15,822 nt of DNA from Oscillospiraceae bacterium (GTDB lineage Bacteria > Bacillota > Clostridia > Oscillospirales > Ruminococcaceae). Made by a program: the position numbers and the translations under genes. Below, one piece after another: positions 5,084 through 12,599 of this stretch. The notes under the pieces were generated by a model. The model made no database searches and was not told the origin of the DNA. It saw nothing but the letters and a program-made list of their open reading frames with translations. The stretch covers positions 943-16,764 of the forward strand of contig DPBR01000016.1 of the NCBI GenBank assembly GCA_003516865.1, written 5' to 3'. Each line of letters begins with the position of its first letter. Within the stretch, counting starts at the first letter, position 1.

Positions 5084-8000
5084 ATGATTTGTAGCAAATG
5101 TAATTGTGAAATACCGGATAATGCAAAATTCTGCGCAAACTGCGGAGCTGCCGTAAGCGCGCCCGCAAACGACAAGAAATTCTGCGAAAATTGCGGACTT
5201 GAGCTTCCCAAAGGAGCGAGATTTTGCGCTGTCTGCGGCGCTGCCGTAAACGGCGGTTCCGCGCCGGAGGTTAAGCCTGCGGACGTACTCGCGCCCGTAA
5301 CGCTCGGAGCGCCCGTTTCGGCTGACTTTTCTTCCGAAAAGACGTCGGAGCTTGCGGAAAACCGCGTTTCCGAGGTTGTTCCCGCGGAGAACGTTGAATC
5401 GGGATATCCAATCCCCGTTCCGACAAGCGATGTTTCTATGCCGGCGATAGACAAGACCGAAGCCGTGTCCGCTCCCGTAAGCAAAGAGCCTTGGGGCAAC
5501 GAGGGAGAGCTTCTCTGGCAGGCTTCCGAGAAACAATCCGCCGTTCCCGAACCCGCTGTTCTCGAAGGCGGCGAAATGGGATTTATTCCCGAATCGAATT
5601 ATACCGAACCCGCGCCGACCGCGACGGGCTATTCTGCGGCTGCGATAAGCAATTCCGCGCCTGCGCCCGAAAATAACGCGCCTGTTTCGGCTCCTACATA
5701 TTCCGCTCCCGTTTACACCGCGCCTCAGGCAGACCCGAACGGAGTTCCGTTTATGGATTATCAGGCGGGCGCCGCGGCTGTCGCTGTGAAGCCGATTAAG
5801 AAAAAGAATATCGCAAAGCGTATTCTCATACCCATTCTGGCGGTTATCGGAGCGGCTCTGATAGCGGCGGGCGTTATTTTCTTCGTGAACAGGTCGCTTT
5901 TCTTCAGCATAATTCTCGGAAAATCGGGCTATGCTGCGATGGTTGAGGGCAATTCCATAAGAAGCGTCACCGATAAGATTGATATGGCTGCGCTTTCCGA
6001 CGGCATAAAGCAGGCGACAACAACGTCTGCGGGAAGATATTCTTCACTTTTTACGGGAGCGAGCCGCAATTCCGATATAGCGCCGATGATGTCCTATTCG
6101 GGCTCGGCGATGAATATGGCTTCGTCCGTTGACTTGAAGAAGCTGGTTTCATCGCTGAACGAGACGTTTCTTGAAGCATACGGCGCAAATTCCGTTAAAA
6201 TCACGACCGATATAAACGCGGAGCTTACCGATACGTTTAAGGCGCAGATTGCTGAAATGCTCAATTGTTCCGAGAGCCAAATCAACGAGATTATCGCGCA
6301 GATAAACGATGTGAAATTTGCCGGCGATATGACTGCCGCGGAAAATGCGTTTGAAGTCGGATTTGAAGTAACGGCGGCGGGGCTTAAACTCAACGCAAAG
6401 AGCGTTATCGCGGAGGACGGAAAGGTATATCTTATGCTTCCGTTCGCTTCGGATAAAGCGTTTATGATTAATGTCGGAACCGCTTCCGTAGAGCAGGCGG
6501 GACAGGTTAAGAACGTTTACCTTGAGCTTGACGAGAAAGAACTCAAGAGAATTACCGATAAGCTGGTAAACGTTTATCTTGAAGTATACAAATCCTGCGA
6601 AATCACCTCGGAAAGCGGCGAAATCACCGCTGCGGGCGTAACCGCGAAGGGCGAGCATATAACCGTTAATCTCACGGGAACCAAGCTTACCGAGCTTATC
6701 AGGAAAATCGCCGATACAATCATGAACGACAGCTATTTCTGCGGAAAGCTCTCGACGTTTATGAGCGAATGTGGTCTTGATATTCCCGAAAGCCAGCTCA
6801 AAAACACCGTCACAAGCATTGTCAATATGATAACTGTTCCCGACGGAGCGGGCATTGTAATCGAAACCGTAACCGACAACAGCTGCCGCGTTCTTGCAAA
6901 GAGCTATTCTGTTCTTTCAAGCGGAAAATCCGAGGCGAAAGCGTCCTTTGTCGGCGACCTTTCGCTTTCGACAAAGAACGGAAATTCTGCGGGAATTGAG
7001 GTTAAGTTGGAGGATAAGACATTTTTCGATGTTTCTTGGACGAAAGCAAGCGATTTTGAAGGCTCTTTCATCATTTCTTCCTACGTTGACGACAACAAGA
7101 TTTCCGTTATGGTTAAGTACAGCAATATAACCGAAGCGACTTTCTGCGGAAAGAAGATTAATACGGGCGATTTTGAGATTTCGCTTCAGACTCCCGTTGA
7201 TTTCACGGACGCAAACGAGCAGATGGGTCAGATTATGCCCATAATCAGCTCGTCGAAGCTCTCTTTCAGCGTAAGAACCGAAGGCGAGAACAAGATGGTT
7301 GAAACGATAACTCTTGATATTCCGCAGTACGGAAAGCTTTCGGCAAACGTTTCCGCTGTTGTTGAAAACAATTCCGCGGGCGTTTCTGTTCCGAGCGACT
7401 GCATTGACATAACGGATATCGGAAGACTTTCGGCTGATGAAATCCCCGAGGAATTGAAGAAAGAAGTGATTGCGTATCTCAGAGATGTTAAAAACGCAAT
7501 CAAGGGACAGAATGCCGGCGAGCTTGGCGATGGTCTTGCAAGCGCGCTTGACGCTATTATAAGCGTTGCCGAAAACGGTCCCGCAGCGGACGCATACGAT
7601 GTTTCCAATTTTCTTGAAAGCCTTACAGAGCAGATACAGGAAGTAAGAAATTTTGACGACACCTACAACAACGAGGACGAGGCGCTTTCCGAAAAGGCAA
7701 AGGCTCTTGCCAACAAAATGGCGTCGCTTATGATGAACGCTTCCCGCAAAGCGTCCAATATGACTCAAAAAGAGTTTGAAGCGTTCCGCGATTCTTTCAC
7801 AGCCTACGTTGCCGAGGCGGACGCGCTCAGAGATGAGTATATTTCCGCTTCACAGGGGATTCCCGTTGACGGAAAGCTGACGAAAGCCGATTCCGTTGAC
7901 TTCACGTCGCTTGATTTCCAGTCGCTCAGCACAATTCTGCTTGAGTATGAATCGAGATACGCTTCCGCGCTGAGAACGGCTAACGGTATGACAATGCCGA

Positions 8001-8194
8001 GTGCAGACGTTCAGTCGGCGCTTGCAGCCGCTCAGACGGAATATGAAATCGTATCCGAAGATTACGAGAATTTGTACGACGTATATTGCACGGGTTCGCT
8101 TAATCTCTCCCTGCTGAGAAAGTGCAGAAAATCTGCGAGAACGTTTGCTTATGCGGTTGAAGCGCTTGAAGAAGCGGTTGCTTCCACAGTCTGA
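5084..8194 (+). CDS. Large double zinc-ribbon membrane protein with unrecognised ectodomain
   Basis: The 1036-aa product begins with two zinc ribbons (C3, C6, C17, C20 and C34, C37, C48, C51). A low-complexity Pro/Ala/Ser/Glu linker of about 190 residues follows, then a basic stretch (KPIKKKNIAKR) and one helix at about 247-268 (ILIPILAVIGAALIAAGVIF). Positive residues before the helix place the ribbons in the cytoplasm and about 768 residues outside. The ectodomain has alternating beta-rich segments, many Asn and Ser, and a helical C-terminal third (about 790-1036) with coiled-coil character. I recognise no enzymatic motif. The plan resembles zinc-ribbon envelope proteins such as TcaA/YvbJ only in outline. 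AAAGGA lies 7 nt before the ATG. The gene is monocistronic, between its own promoter and the terminator at 8211-8240. Confidence 0.9.
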   Translation: MICSKCNCEIPDNAKFCANCGAAVSAPANDKKFCENCGLELPKGARFCAVCGAAVNGGSAPEVKPADVLAPVTLGAPVSADFSSEKTSELAENRVSEVVPAENVESGYPIPVPTSDVSMPAIDKTEAVSAPVSKEPWGNEGELLWQASEKQSAVPEPAVLEGGEMGFIPESNYTEPAPTATGYSAAAISNSAPAPENNAPVSAPTYSAPVYTAPQADPNGVPFMDYQAGAAAVAVKPIKKKNIAKRILIPILAVIGAALIAAGVIFFVNRSLFFSIILGKSGYAAMVEGNSIRSVTDKIDMAALSDGIKQATTTSAGRYSSLFTGASRNSDIAPMMSYSGSAMNMASSVDLKKLVSSLNETFLEAYGANSVKITTDINAELTDTFKAQIAEMLNCSESQINEIIAQINDVKFAGDMTAAENAFEVGFEVTAAGLKLNAKSVIAEDGKVYLMLPFASDKAFMINVGTASVEQAGQVKNVYLELDEKELKRITDKLVNVYLEVYKSCEITSESGEITAAGVTAKGEHITVNLTGTKLTELIRKIADTIMNDSYFCGKLSTFMSECGLDIPESQLKNTVTSIVNMITVPDGAGIVIETVTDNSCRVLAKSYSVLSSGKSEAKASFVGDLSLSTKNGNSAGIEVKLEDKTFFDVSWTKASDFEGSFIISSYVDDNKISVMVKYSNITEATFCGKKINTGDFEISLQTPVDFTDANEQMGQIMPIISSSKLSFSVRTEGENKMVETITLDIPQYGKLSANVSAVVENNSAGVSVPSDCIDITDIGRLSADEIPEELKKEVIAYLRDVKNAIKGQNAGELGDGLASALDAIISVAENGPAADAYDVSNFLESLTEQIQEVRNFDDTYNNEDEALSEKAKALANKMASLMMNASRKASNMTQKEFEAFRDSFTAYVAEADALRDEYISASQGIPVDGKLTKADSVDFTSLDFQSLSTILLEYESRYASALRTANGMTMPSADVQSALAAAQTEYEIVSEDYENLYDVYCTGSLNLSLLRKCRKSARTFAYAVEALEEAVASTV

Positions 8195-8210
8195 TTTAAT
8201 TAAATAAAAA

Positions 8211-8240
8211 AAATCCCGCGATTGATTTCGCGGGATTTTT
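8211..8240. terminator. Strong bidirectional intrinsic terminator
   Basis: A perfect 10-bp stem (AAATCCCGCG 8211-8220 with CGCGGGATTT 8229-8238) with an 8-nt loop and T-runs on both strands. It ends the 1036-aa gene on the plus strand and can end the convergent minus-strand operon whose last gene stops at 8509. Confidence 0.92.
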
Positions 8241-8244
8241 ATTA

Positions 8245-8493
8245 GGAAACCTCTAAAACCGGTTTGAAAAGTGAAAATGGGTAGAGTACGCGAGTGACCG
8301 CTAGCGGTCACCCTAATGCGAGAAAAGCCGACGAAGTAAGGCTGGGTGCCTTACGAGGAGGTGCAACACGATGTTGCAAAGCGAAATAGCCGAGTGACGG
8401 CACGGACGCCGTCACTCGGCTATTTCGCTTGGTGCCTGAAGCAGTCGGCGTGCTATACGCATTTTCACTCAAACAAGGTTTTTAGAGGCGACC
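8245..8493. mobile_element. 249-bp MITE-like element (copy B of the structured repeat)
   Basis: Terminal inverted repeats of about 30 bp are seen: CCTCTAAAA (8250-8258) mirrors TTTTAGAGG (8480-8488), and GTGAAAATG (8271-8279) mirrors CATTTTCAC (8460-8468), with a few gaps between. ATTA occurs directly outside both ends (8241-8244 and 8494-8497), a possible 4-bp target duplication. Inside are four successive hairpins: the 18-bp palindrome at 8294-8311, GTAAGGC/GCCTTAC at 8336-8354, TGCAAC/GTTGCA at 8362-8378, and a perfect 23-bp stem with a 6-nt loop at 8379-8430. There is no open reading frame of note and no transposase. It fills most of the 314-bp gap between convergent genes. Confidence 0.7.
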
Positions 8494-8508
8494 ATTATTA
8501 AGTTGATT

Positions 8509-9129
8509 TCACACATAATAAGGATTTGGTTTTGTAAGAATGGTAATCCAATCGACAAGCCAACCTATGCCGAACAATCCTCCCGTGAGCAACCACAGCA
8601 CGCCCGTGCCGATTTTGCCTTCATAGAAGCGGTGAACGCCGAGAGCGCCGAGGAAAAACGCGAGAACGAATGCTACCCATTTATCCTTGCGGTTTCCGGC
8701 GGGCATAATCGTCTGCTGAGGGGTGTTGTTGATGATAACCTGCGGGTTTACGTTCGTAAAGCCCTGAAGCTGCTCGACCTGACGGCCGCATTTAACACAG
8801 AGAACCGCTTCCATAGGTATTTGAGCGGCGCAGTATTTGCAGTACTTCATACCCGGCTGAAGCGCGGCGGGAGCGGGCTGAATTGCCGTGTTTTGAGGAT
8901 AAACCTCAAAGCTGTTTGATGTGAAAACGGGATTTCCCTGCGGGATATTATGCGCGGAAAAATTTGATTGCTGAATATTAACGGGCTGCGGCTGCGCGAA
9001 ATTTGGCGCGGAATACGTCTGCGAGGGCTGATTCGGGTTTCCGCCGGGATAAATTTCCCCCGTAATCGGGTCTGTCCAGCTTTTGTTTTCTTCCTTTTTC
9101 AGGCTGACGCGCGGTGTGTTTTCGTTCAT
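8509..9129 (-). CDS. TM2 domain protein with an internal zinc ribbon
   Basis: The 206-aa product has a Gln/Pro/Asn-rich N-terminal half (1-93), a zinc ribbon (C97, C100, C111, C114) and a C-terminal TM2 domain (about 149-197). The hallmark FLGALGVHRFYEGKIGTG lies between two hydrophobic helices, followed by GIGWLVDW. TM2 proteins are small two-helix membrane proteins of poorly known function. It is the last gene of the six-gene minus-strand operon. The stop of the CPBP gene lies 4 nt before its ATG, and the AGGGGGT ribosome site overlaps that stop, so translation is likely coupled. The element at 8245-8493 lies 15 nt past its stop codon. It shares the zinc-ribbon plus membrane plan with three other genes in the window. 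Confidence 0.92.
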   Translation of the reverse strand: MNENTPRVSLKKEENKSWTDPITGEIYPGGNPNQPSQTYSAPNFAQPQPVNIQQSNFSAHNIPQGNPVFTSNSFEVYPQNTAIQPAPAALQPGMKYCKYCAAQIPMEAVLCVKCGRQVEQLQGFTNVNPQVIINNTPQQTIMPAGNRKDKWVAFVLAFFLGALGVHRFYEGKIGTGVLWLLTGGLFGIGWLVDWITILTKPNPYYV

Positions 9130-9133
9130 AAAA

Positions 9134-10198
9134 TTACCCCCTGAAGTTATTGATAAACTGATAAATCTGAGTTGGAATAAATCTCACGGTAAAGCTGTCC
9201 GCGGCAAGGCAAAGCCCGATGATAACGGTAAACGCCGAAAAGAACATAGCCCAGCGTTTTTTCGCGGAAAGCTCCGTCTGCACAACGGGAACCTTGTATT
9301 TTTTGATTTTTGCGAATTTAAAGCAAGCCATTATAAACCCGACCGCAACCATAAGAAGCATTATGCCAAGCATTACCAGAAAAAAAACGACTGCGGGCGT
9401 GATTTCGCCTACAACTCCCATCTGCGTCAGCGTAACAAATCTTTTGACCGAGTTATCCGTGAGCAGGAGCAGAAGCGTTGCGGCGAACGAGTTCAGGATT
9501 GCGTGAACAACCGTCGTCGTGACGATACTTCTTGTTGAAACGGCGAGATAGCCGAGGAAAATGCCAAAAACCGCCGTGTAGAAGAACTGCGCGAAATTCG
9601 CGTGCGTAAGTCCGAAAAGGAATGCGGAAATGAAGATTGCGACGCCGTTTCCGTATGGCCGCAGGCTTTCGAGAACCAGCCCCCTAAACCAGAATTCTTC
9701 AAGCAGCGGCGCAATCACGACCATCTGCACGAAAAGAATAATTCCGCTTGGCGTATCGGGCGCGGCAAGCTCGTTTACGGTATTGAAAGAATCGCTGAAA
9801 TTTGTGGATTTTATAAGGCTTGTAATCCAGATTGTAATGGCGTTTGCGATTATTGAAACCGAGAAAAACGCGGGGAACATTCCAAGCGCTCTGCCGAAAT
9901 ACTTCGGTTTTTTGTAGATATCCGCGTTCATTTTTTTCACGGGAACTTTAAGCAGAAGCACGGTTGCGGCTATCGGGACGGCGTACAGGAAAGCGATAGA
10001 AAACGCCGTCTGAACGCAGTAAGCGGCTGTGGCGCTAAGCCCCGAAAGCGATGGCTTCAGAAGCGACAGCAAAACCGAGCAAATTCCGCGAGATGAAAAA
10101 ATCACGATTATCATAAGTCCGAGCCGCAGACAGAGCTTTTTATAGCCCTCCTTGAGCGGCGCCGCGGAAGTTTCGCTTTGAATATCGTTTTCGGTCAT
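9134..10198 (-). CDS. CPBP family intramembrane metalloprotease
   Basis: The 354-aa polytopic membrane protein carries the three motifs of the CPBP/CAAX protease (Abi) family: EExxxR at E167, E168, R172 (LLEEFWFRG), FxxxH ending at H199 (FLFGLTHAN), and HxxxN at H232, N236 (VVHAILNS). These form the glutamate-base and zinc site inside the membrane. About eight hydrophobic helices are visible, and the C-terminal part past 270 adds two beyond the core. The open frame extends to 10306, but that would overlap the preceding kinase gene. ATG 10198 is chosen because GAGGTG precedes it by a few bases and it begins 1 nt after the kinase stop. Such proteases act in prenyl-protein processing, bacteriocin self-immunity or membrane signalling; the substrate here is unknown. 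Confidence 0.92.
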   Translation of the reverse strand: MTENDIQSETSAAPLKEGYKKLCLRLGLMIIVIFSSRGICSVLLSLLKPSLSGLSATAAYCVQTAFSIAFLYAVPIAATVLLLKVPVKKMNADIYKKPKYFGRALGMFPAFFSVSIIANAITIWITSLIKSTNFSDSFNTVNELAAPDTPSGIILFVQMVVIAPLLEEFWFRGLVLESLRPYGNGVAIFISAFLFGLTHANFAQFFYTAVFGIFLGYLAVSTRSIVTTTVVHAILNSFAATLLLLLTDNSVKRFVTLTQMGVVGEITPAVVFFLVMLGIMLLMVAVGFIMACFKFAKIKKYKVPVVQTELSAKKRWAMFFSAFTVIIGLCLAADSFTVRFIPTQIYQFINNFRG

Positions 10199-10199
10199 A

Positions 10200-10718
10200 T
10201 TACACCTCTTTCGCGCCGATTTTCTTGTGACAATCCATAATTTCCGCGACAATCTGCTCCGTGGTTTTCCCGAAACAATCGACTGTAACGTCGGCGTATT
10301 CTTCATAAAGCGACTTTCTGTGCGCGAAAACCTCGTCTACGGTTTCTCCGGGACGCATAGCTATGCCGCGCGTTTTTATGTTTCCGAGGCGTTTCAGAAG
10401 TTCGTCCGTCGGCAGCGAAAGGTAGTAAATAACCGAACTTTTCCTGAGGAAAAGCATCGCGTCCCTGCTGTAAACGGCGCTTCCGCCCGTTGCGATAACG
10501 GCGTTTTCCGTCTGTTCAACCGACATCACGGCGCGCTCCTCACAGGCGCAGAACCTGTCAAGACCGTCCTTGTCGATAATTTCCTGCAAAAGCTCGCCGG
10601 TTTGCTTCTGGATAATCAAATCCGTGTCGATAAACTCAAATCCGAGCGTTTTCGCGAGAATAACGCCGATTGTGGACTTTCCCGCCGCCGGCATTCCTAT
10701 GAGTACGATATTTTTCAA
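10200..10718 (-). CDS. Shikimate kinase family P-loop kinase (AroK-like), altered substrate site
   Basis: About 172 aa with a Walker A loop GMPAAGKST (8-16) and the DTD motif (31-33), fitting the shikimate kinase fold, which phosphorylates shikimate on the way to chorismate. Several substrate residues differ from classical enzymes. The FRxxE arginine (Arg58 in the mycobacterial enzyme) is Cys57, the GGG loop is GGS (78-80), and the lid reads TRGIAMRPGET instead of carrying RPLL. The C-terminal arginine in HRKSLYEEYAD is kept. Similar clostridial proteins are commonly annotated as shikimate kinase, but the true substrate is uncertain. No other aromatic-pathway gene is nearby. GTG 10727 overlaps the previous stop; TTG 10718 is preferred because GAGGTGA lies 5 nt before it. 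Confidence 0.85.
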   Translation of the reverse strand: MKNIVLIGMPAAGKSTIGVILAKTLGFEFIDTDLIIQKQTGELLQEIIDKDGLDRFCACEERAVMSVEQTENAVIATGGSAVYSRDAMLFLRKSSVIYYLSLPTDELLKRLGNIKTRGIAMRPGETVDEVFAHRKSLYEEYADVTVDCFGKTTEQIVAEIMDCHKKIGAKEV

Positions 10719-10723
10719 AAAAG

Positions 10724-11563
10724 TCACCTCGACTGCAAATTTTCCTTAATACTGCTTATCTTCTCCGCGGCGCTTTTCGCGTTGTCAAGCCCGCTGTTAT
10801 CGCTTAAATTCTCATTTAAGCTGTTAAGCTTATCCGAGATTTCCTGCGCTTTTTCGGCTGAAAGACGCGCGGATTTGATTTTATTCCCAAACTCCTCAAT
10901 CTCCCGCATTTCGCGCATTTCATCGACCAAAACGGTAATCTGCGGATAAAGCAAAGCAAGCGTAATGATGCCCGCAGCCGCGTAAATCAGCACTTTTCTC
11001 CCTTTTGACATATCGGGCTTTCCGTAATTCCTGAGTTCTCGGCAAAGGAGATACCAAGCTCTGCCGAAAGGCGTGAGCCTGCAAATCACGAACGCGTACA
11101 GCATCAAAACCGTAATTTCGAGCAGCGCCGCGAAAACGATTATTAAGACGCGGCTTTCCGTGTATTTATCGTAAAAATCGCGCGGATAAGCGGATTTTAT
11201 GTTATCATTTCCATCGAAGAAGATAATTACTCTGTCGCCGCTTTTCAGCTCATAGTCTGAAAGACCGAGCTGTTCGGACGAAACAAGCTTTGCTTCACCT
11301 TGAACGTAGCTTATTTTACCGCCGCTCTGAACCGTTCCATAGCGTTTTGTTCCGCTGTCGAGGAACGGCTTGTTCAGTATCATCACAGCGGCAAGCGCCG
11401 CAATCAGTATAACGCAAAGCGCAATCGTCCCGTAATAAACTCTGCGGAAAGCAGCGGCGATTTTGCGTTCTTTGGGAGTTGAAGCAGTATTGCAGAGCGC
11501 TTTTCCCACGTTTACAACGTCCCTGCCGTTCATCACGAAAATAAGCCCTAAAAATCCGTTCAT
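10724..11563 (-). CDS. Three-helix membrane protein of unknown function with C-terminal coiled coil
   Basis: The 279-aa product is not recognised. It has a cytoplasmic-looking basic N-terminus, helix 1 (about 43-64), a beta-rich loop (about 70-132, with YGTVQSGGKISYVQGE and LKSGDRVIIFFDGND), helix 2 (about 138-160), a basic loop, helix 3 (about 190-213), and a charged helical tail (214-279) with heptad-like Leu/Ile spacing, likely coiled coil. The loop recalls small beta-barrel domains seen between helices in DUF3592-like proteins, but I cannot assign it. It starts 4 nt after the tsaD stop, though the ribosome site is weak and ATG at codon 11 is an alternative start. It overlaps or abuts the kinase gene. 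Membership in the tsaD operon is clear; the function is not. Confidence 0.8.
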   Translation of the reverse strand: MNGFLGLIFVMNGRDVVNVGKALCNTASTPKERKIAAAFRRVYYGTIALCVILIAALAAVMILNKPFLDSGTKRYGTVQSGGKISYVQGEAKLVSSEQLGLSDYELKSGDRVIIFFDGNDNIKSAYPRDFYDKYTESRVLIIVFAALLEITVLMLYAFVICRLTPFGRAWYLLCRELRNYGKPDMSKGRKVLIYAAAGIITLALLYPQITVLVDEMREMREIEEFGNKIKSARLSAEKAQEISDKLNSLNENLSDNSGLDNAKSAAEKISSIKENLQSR

Positions 11564-11567
11564 TTTA

Positions 11568-12581
11568 TTACCAAATCACCTTGTCAAGCCGCATTGTCGC
11601 ATAGGCGTTGAGGTCGGTTTTCGCGGTTTTGCCGCTCTGATATTCGTAGAAAGCCTGACTTCCAATCATCGCCGCGTTGTCGCCGCAAAGGGAAATCGGC
11701 GGGATAAAGAGCGTCATTCCGTTCTTGTCCGCGGCGGTTTGGAGCGCGGCTCGAAGTCCGCCGTTTGCGGCGACTCCTCCCGCGAGCGCGATTTTTTTGC
11801 AGTCGTTTTCGCGCGCCGCTCCGACAAATTTATCCGTGAGAATTTCGCTCACGGTTTTCTGGAAGCAGGCGGCAAGGCTGTTTATATCAAGCGTTTCGCC
11901 GCGCTGCTCCGTGTTGTGGATAAGGTTGATGACGGCGGTTTTCAATCCCGAAAAGCTGAAATCAAAGGGGTTTGCGGTGTGCGGTTTCGGGAGCTTGTAT
12001 TTTGCCGCGTCGCCCGTTTTCGCGGCTTTTTCGATAAAAGCGCCGCCGGGATAGGGAAAACCCATTGCCCGCGCGGATTTGTCGAAAGCCTCTCCCGCCG
12101 CGTCGTCAACGGTCTGACCGATAATCTCAAAATCCGTGTAGCCGTTTACCTTCACGATAAGGCTGTTTCCGCCGGAAGCGACAAGACACATATACGGCGG
12201 CTCGAGGTCTTTGTGCGCGAGATAATTCGCCGCGATGTGACCGCGGATATGGTGAACGGGAATAAGCGGCTTGTTTGCGGCGAAAGCGAGTCCCTTTGCG
12301 AAATTCACTCCGACAAGCAGCGCTCCGACAAGTCCCGGCGCGTAGGTTACGCCGATTGCGTCGATATCGCCGAGCGTCATCTCAGCCTTTGCGAGAGCCT
12401 CGTCAACAACGGCGTAAATGCTTTCACAGTGCCGTCTTGAAGCGATTTCGGGGACGACTCCACCGTATAAGCGGTGTTCTTCAATCTGCGTTGCGACAAC
12501 CGAGGAAATAATCTCCCGTCCATCGCGTACAACCGCCGCGGCTGTTTCATCGCAGGAGCTTTCAATTGCTAAAATATTCAT
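11568..12581 (-). CDS. tsaD: tRNA N6-adenosine threonylcarbamoyltransferase TsaD
   Basis: TsaD transfers the threonylcarbamoyl group from TC-AMP to A37 of ANN-decoding tRNAs (t6A), working with TsaB and TsaE on the carbamoyl-AMP made by TsaC/YwlC. The 337-aa length is typical. It starts with MNILAIESSCDETAAAVV, has the metal-binding H111xxxH115 in HHIRGHIAANYL, the ASGGNS loop (135-140), the DDAAGEAFDKSAR segment and the C-terminal metal aspartate D301 in LCGDNAAMIG. AGGA lies about 8 nt before the ATG. It follows the DUF6062-type gene by 18 nt. Its partners are not in the window, but MtaB at 976-2268 uses its product. Base composition is like that of its neighbours. Confidence 0.97.
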   Translation of the reverse strand: MNILAIESSCDETAAAVVRDGREIISSVVATQIEEHRLYGGVVPEIASRRHCESIYAVVDEALAKAEMTLGDIDAIGVTYAPGLVGALLVGVNFAKGLAFAANKPLIPVHHIRGHIAANYLAHKDLEPPYMCLVASGGNSLIVKVNGYTDFEIIGQTVDDAAGEAFDKSARAMGFPYPGGAFIEKAAKTGDAAKYKLPKPHTANPFDFSFSGLKTAVINLIHNTEQRGETLDINSLAACFQKTVSEILTDKFVGAARENDCKKIALAGGVAANGGLRAALQTAADKNGMTLFIPPISLCGDNAAMIGSQAFYEYQSGKTAKTDLNAYATMRLDKVIW

Positions 12582-12599
12582 CTTATCTGTCCTGTATAT

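Noticed and set aside
6917..7768. 283-codon open frame on the minus strand
   Set aside because: Lies inside the 1036-aa gene on the opposite strand, without promoter or ribosome site and with a basic, unnatural composition.
10199..10306. 36-codon N-terminal extension of the CPBP protease
   Set aside because: It would overlap the kinase gene by about 100 nt, whereas ATG 10198 directly follows the kinase stop with a GAGGTG ribosome site.
11463..12440. 325-codon open frame on the plus strand
   Set aside because: Antisense to tsaD, whose family motifs are unmistakable; the frame has shadow composition.
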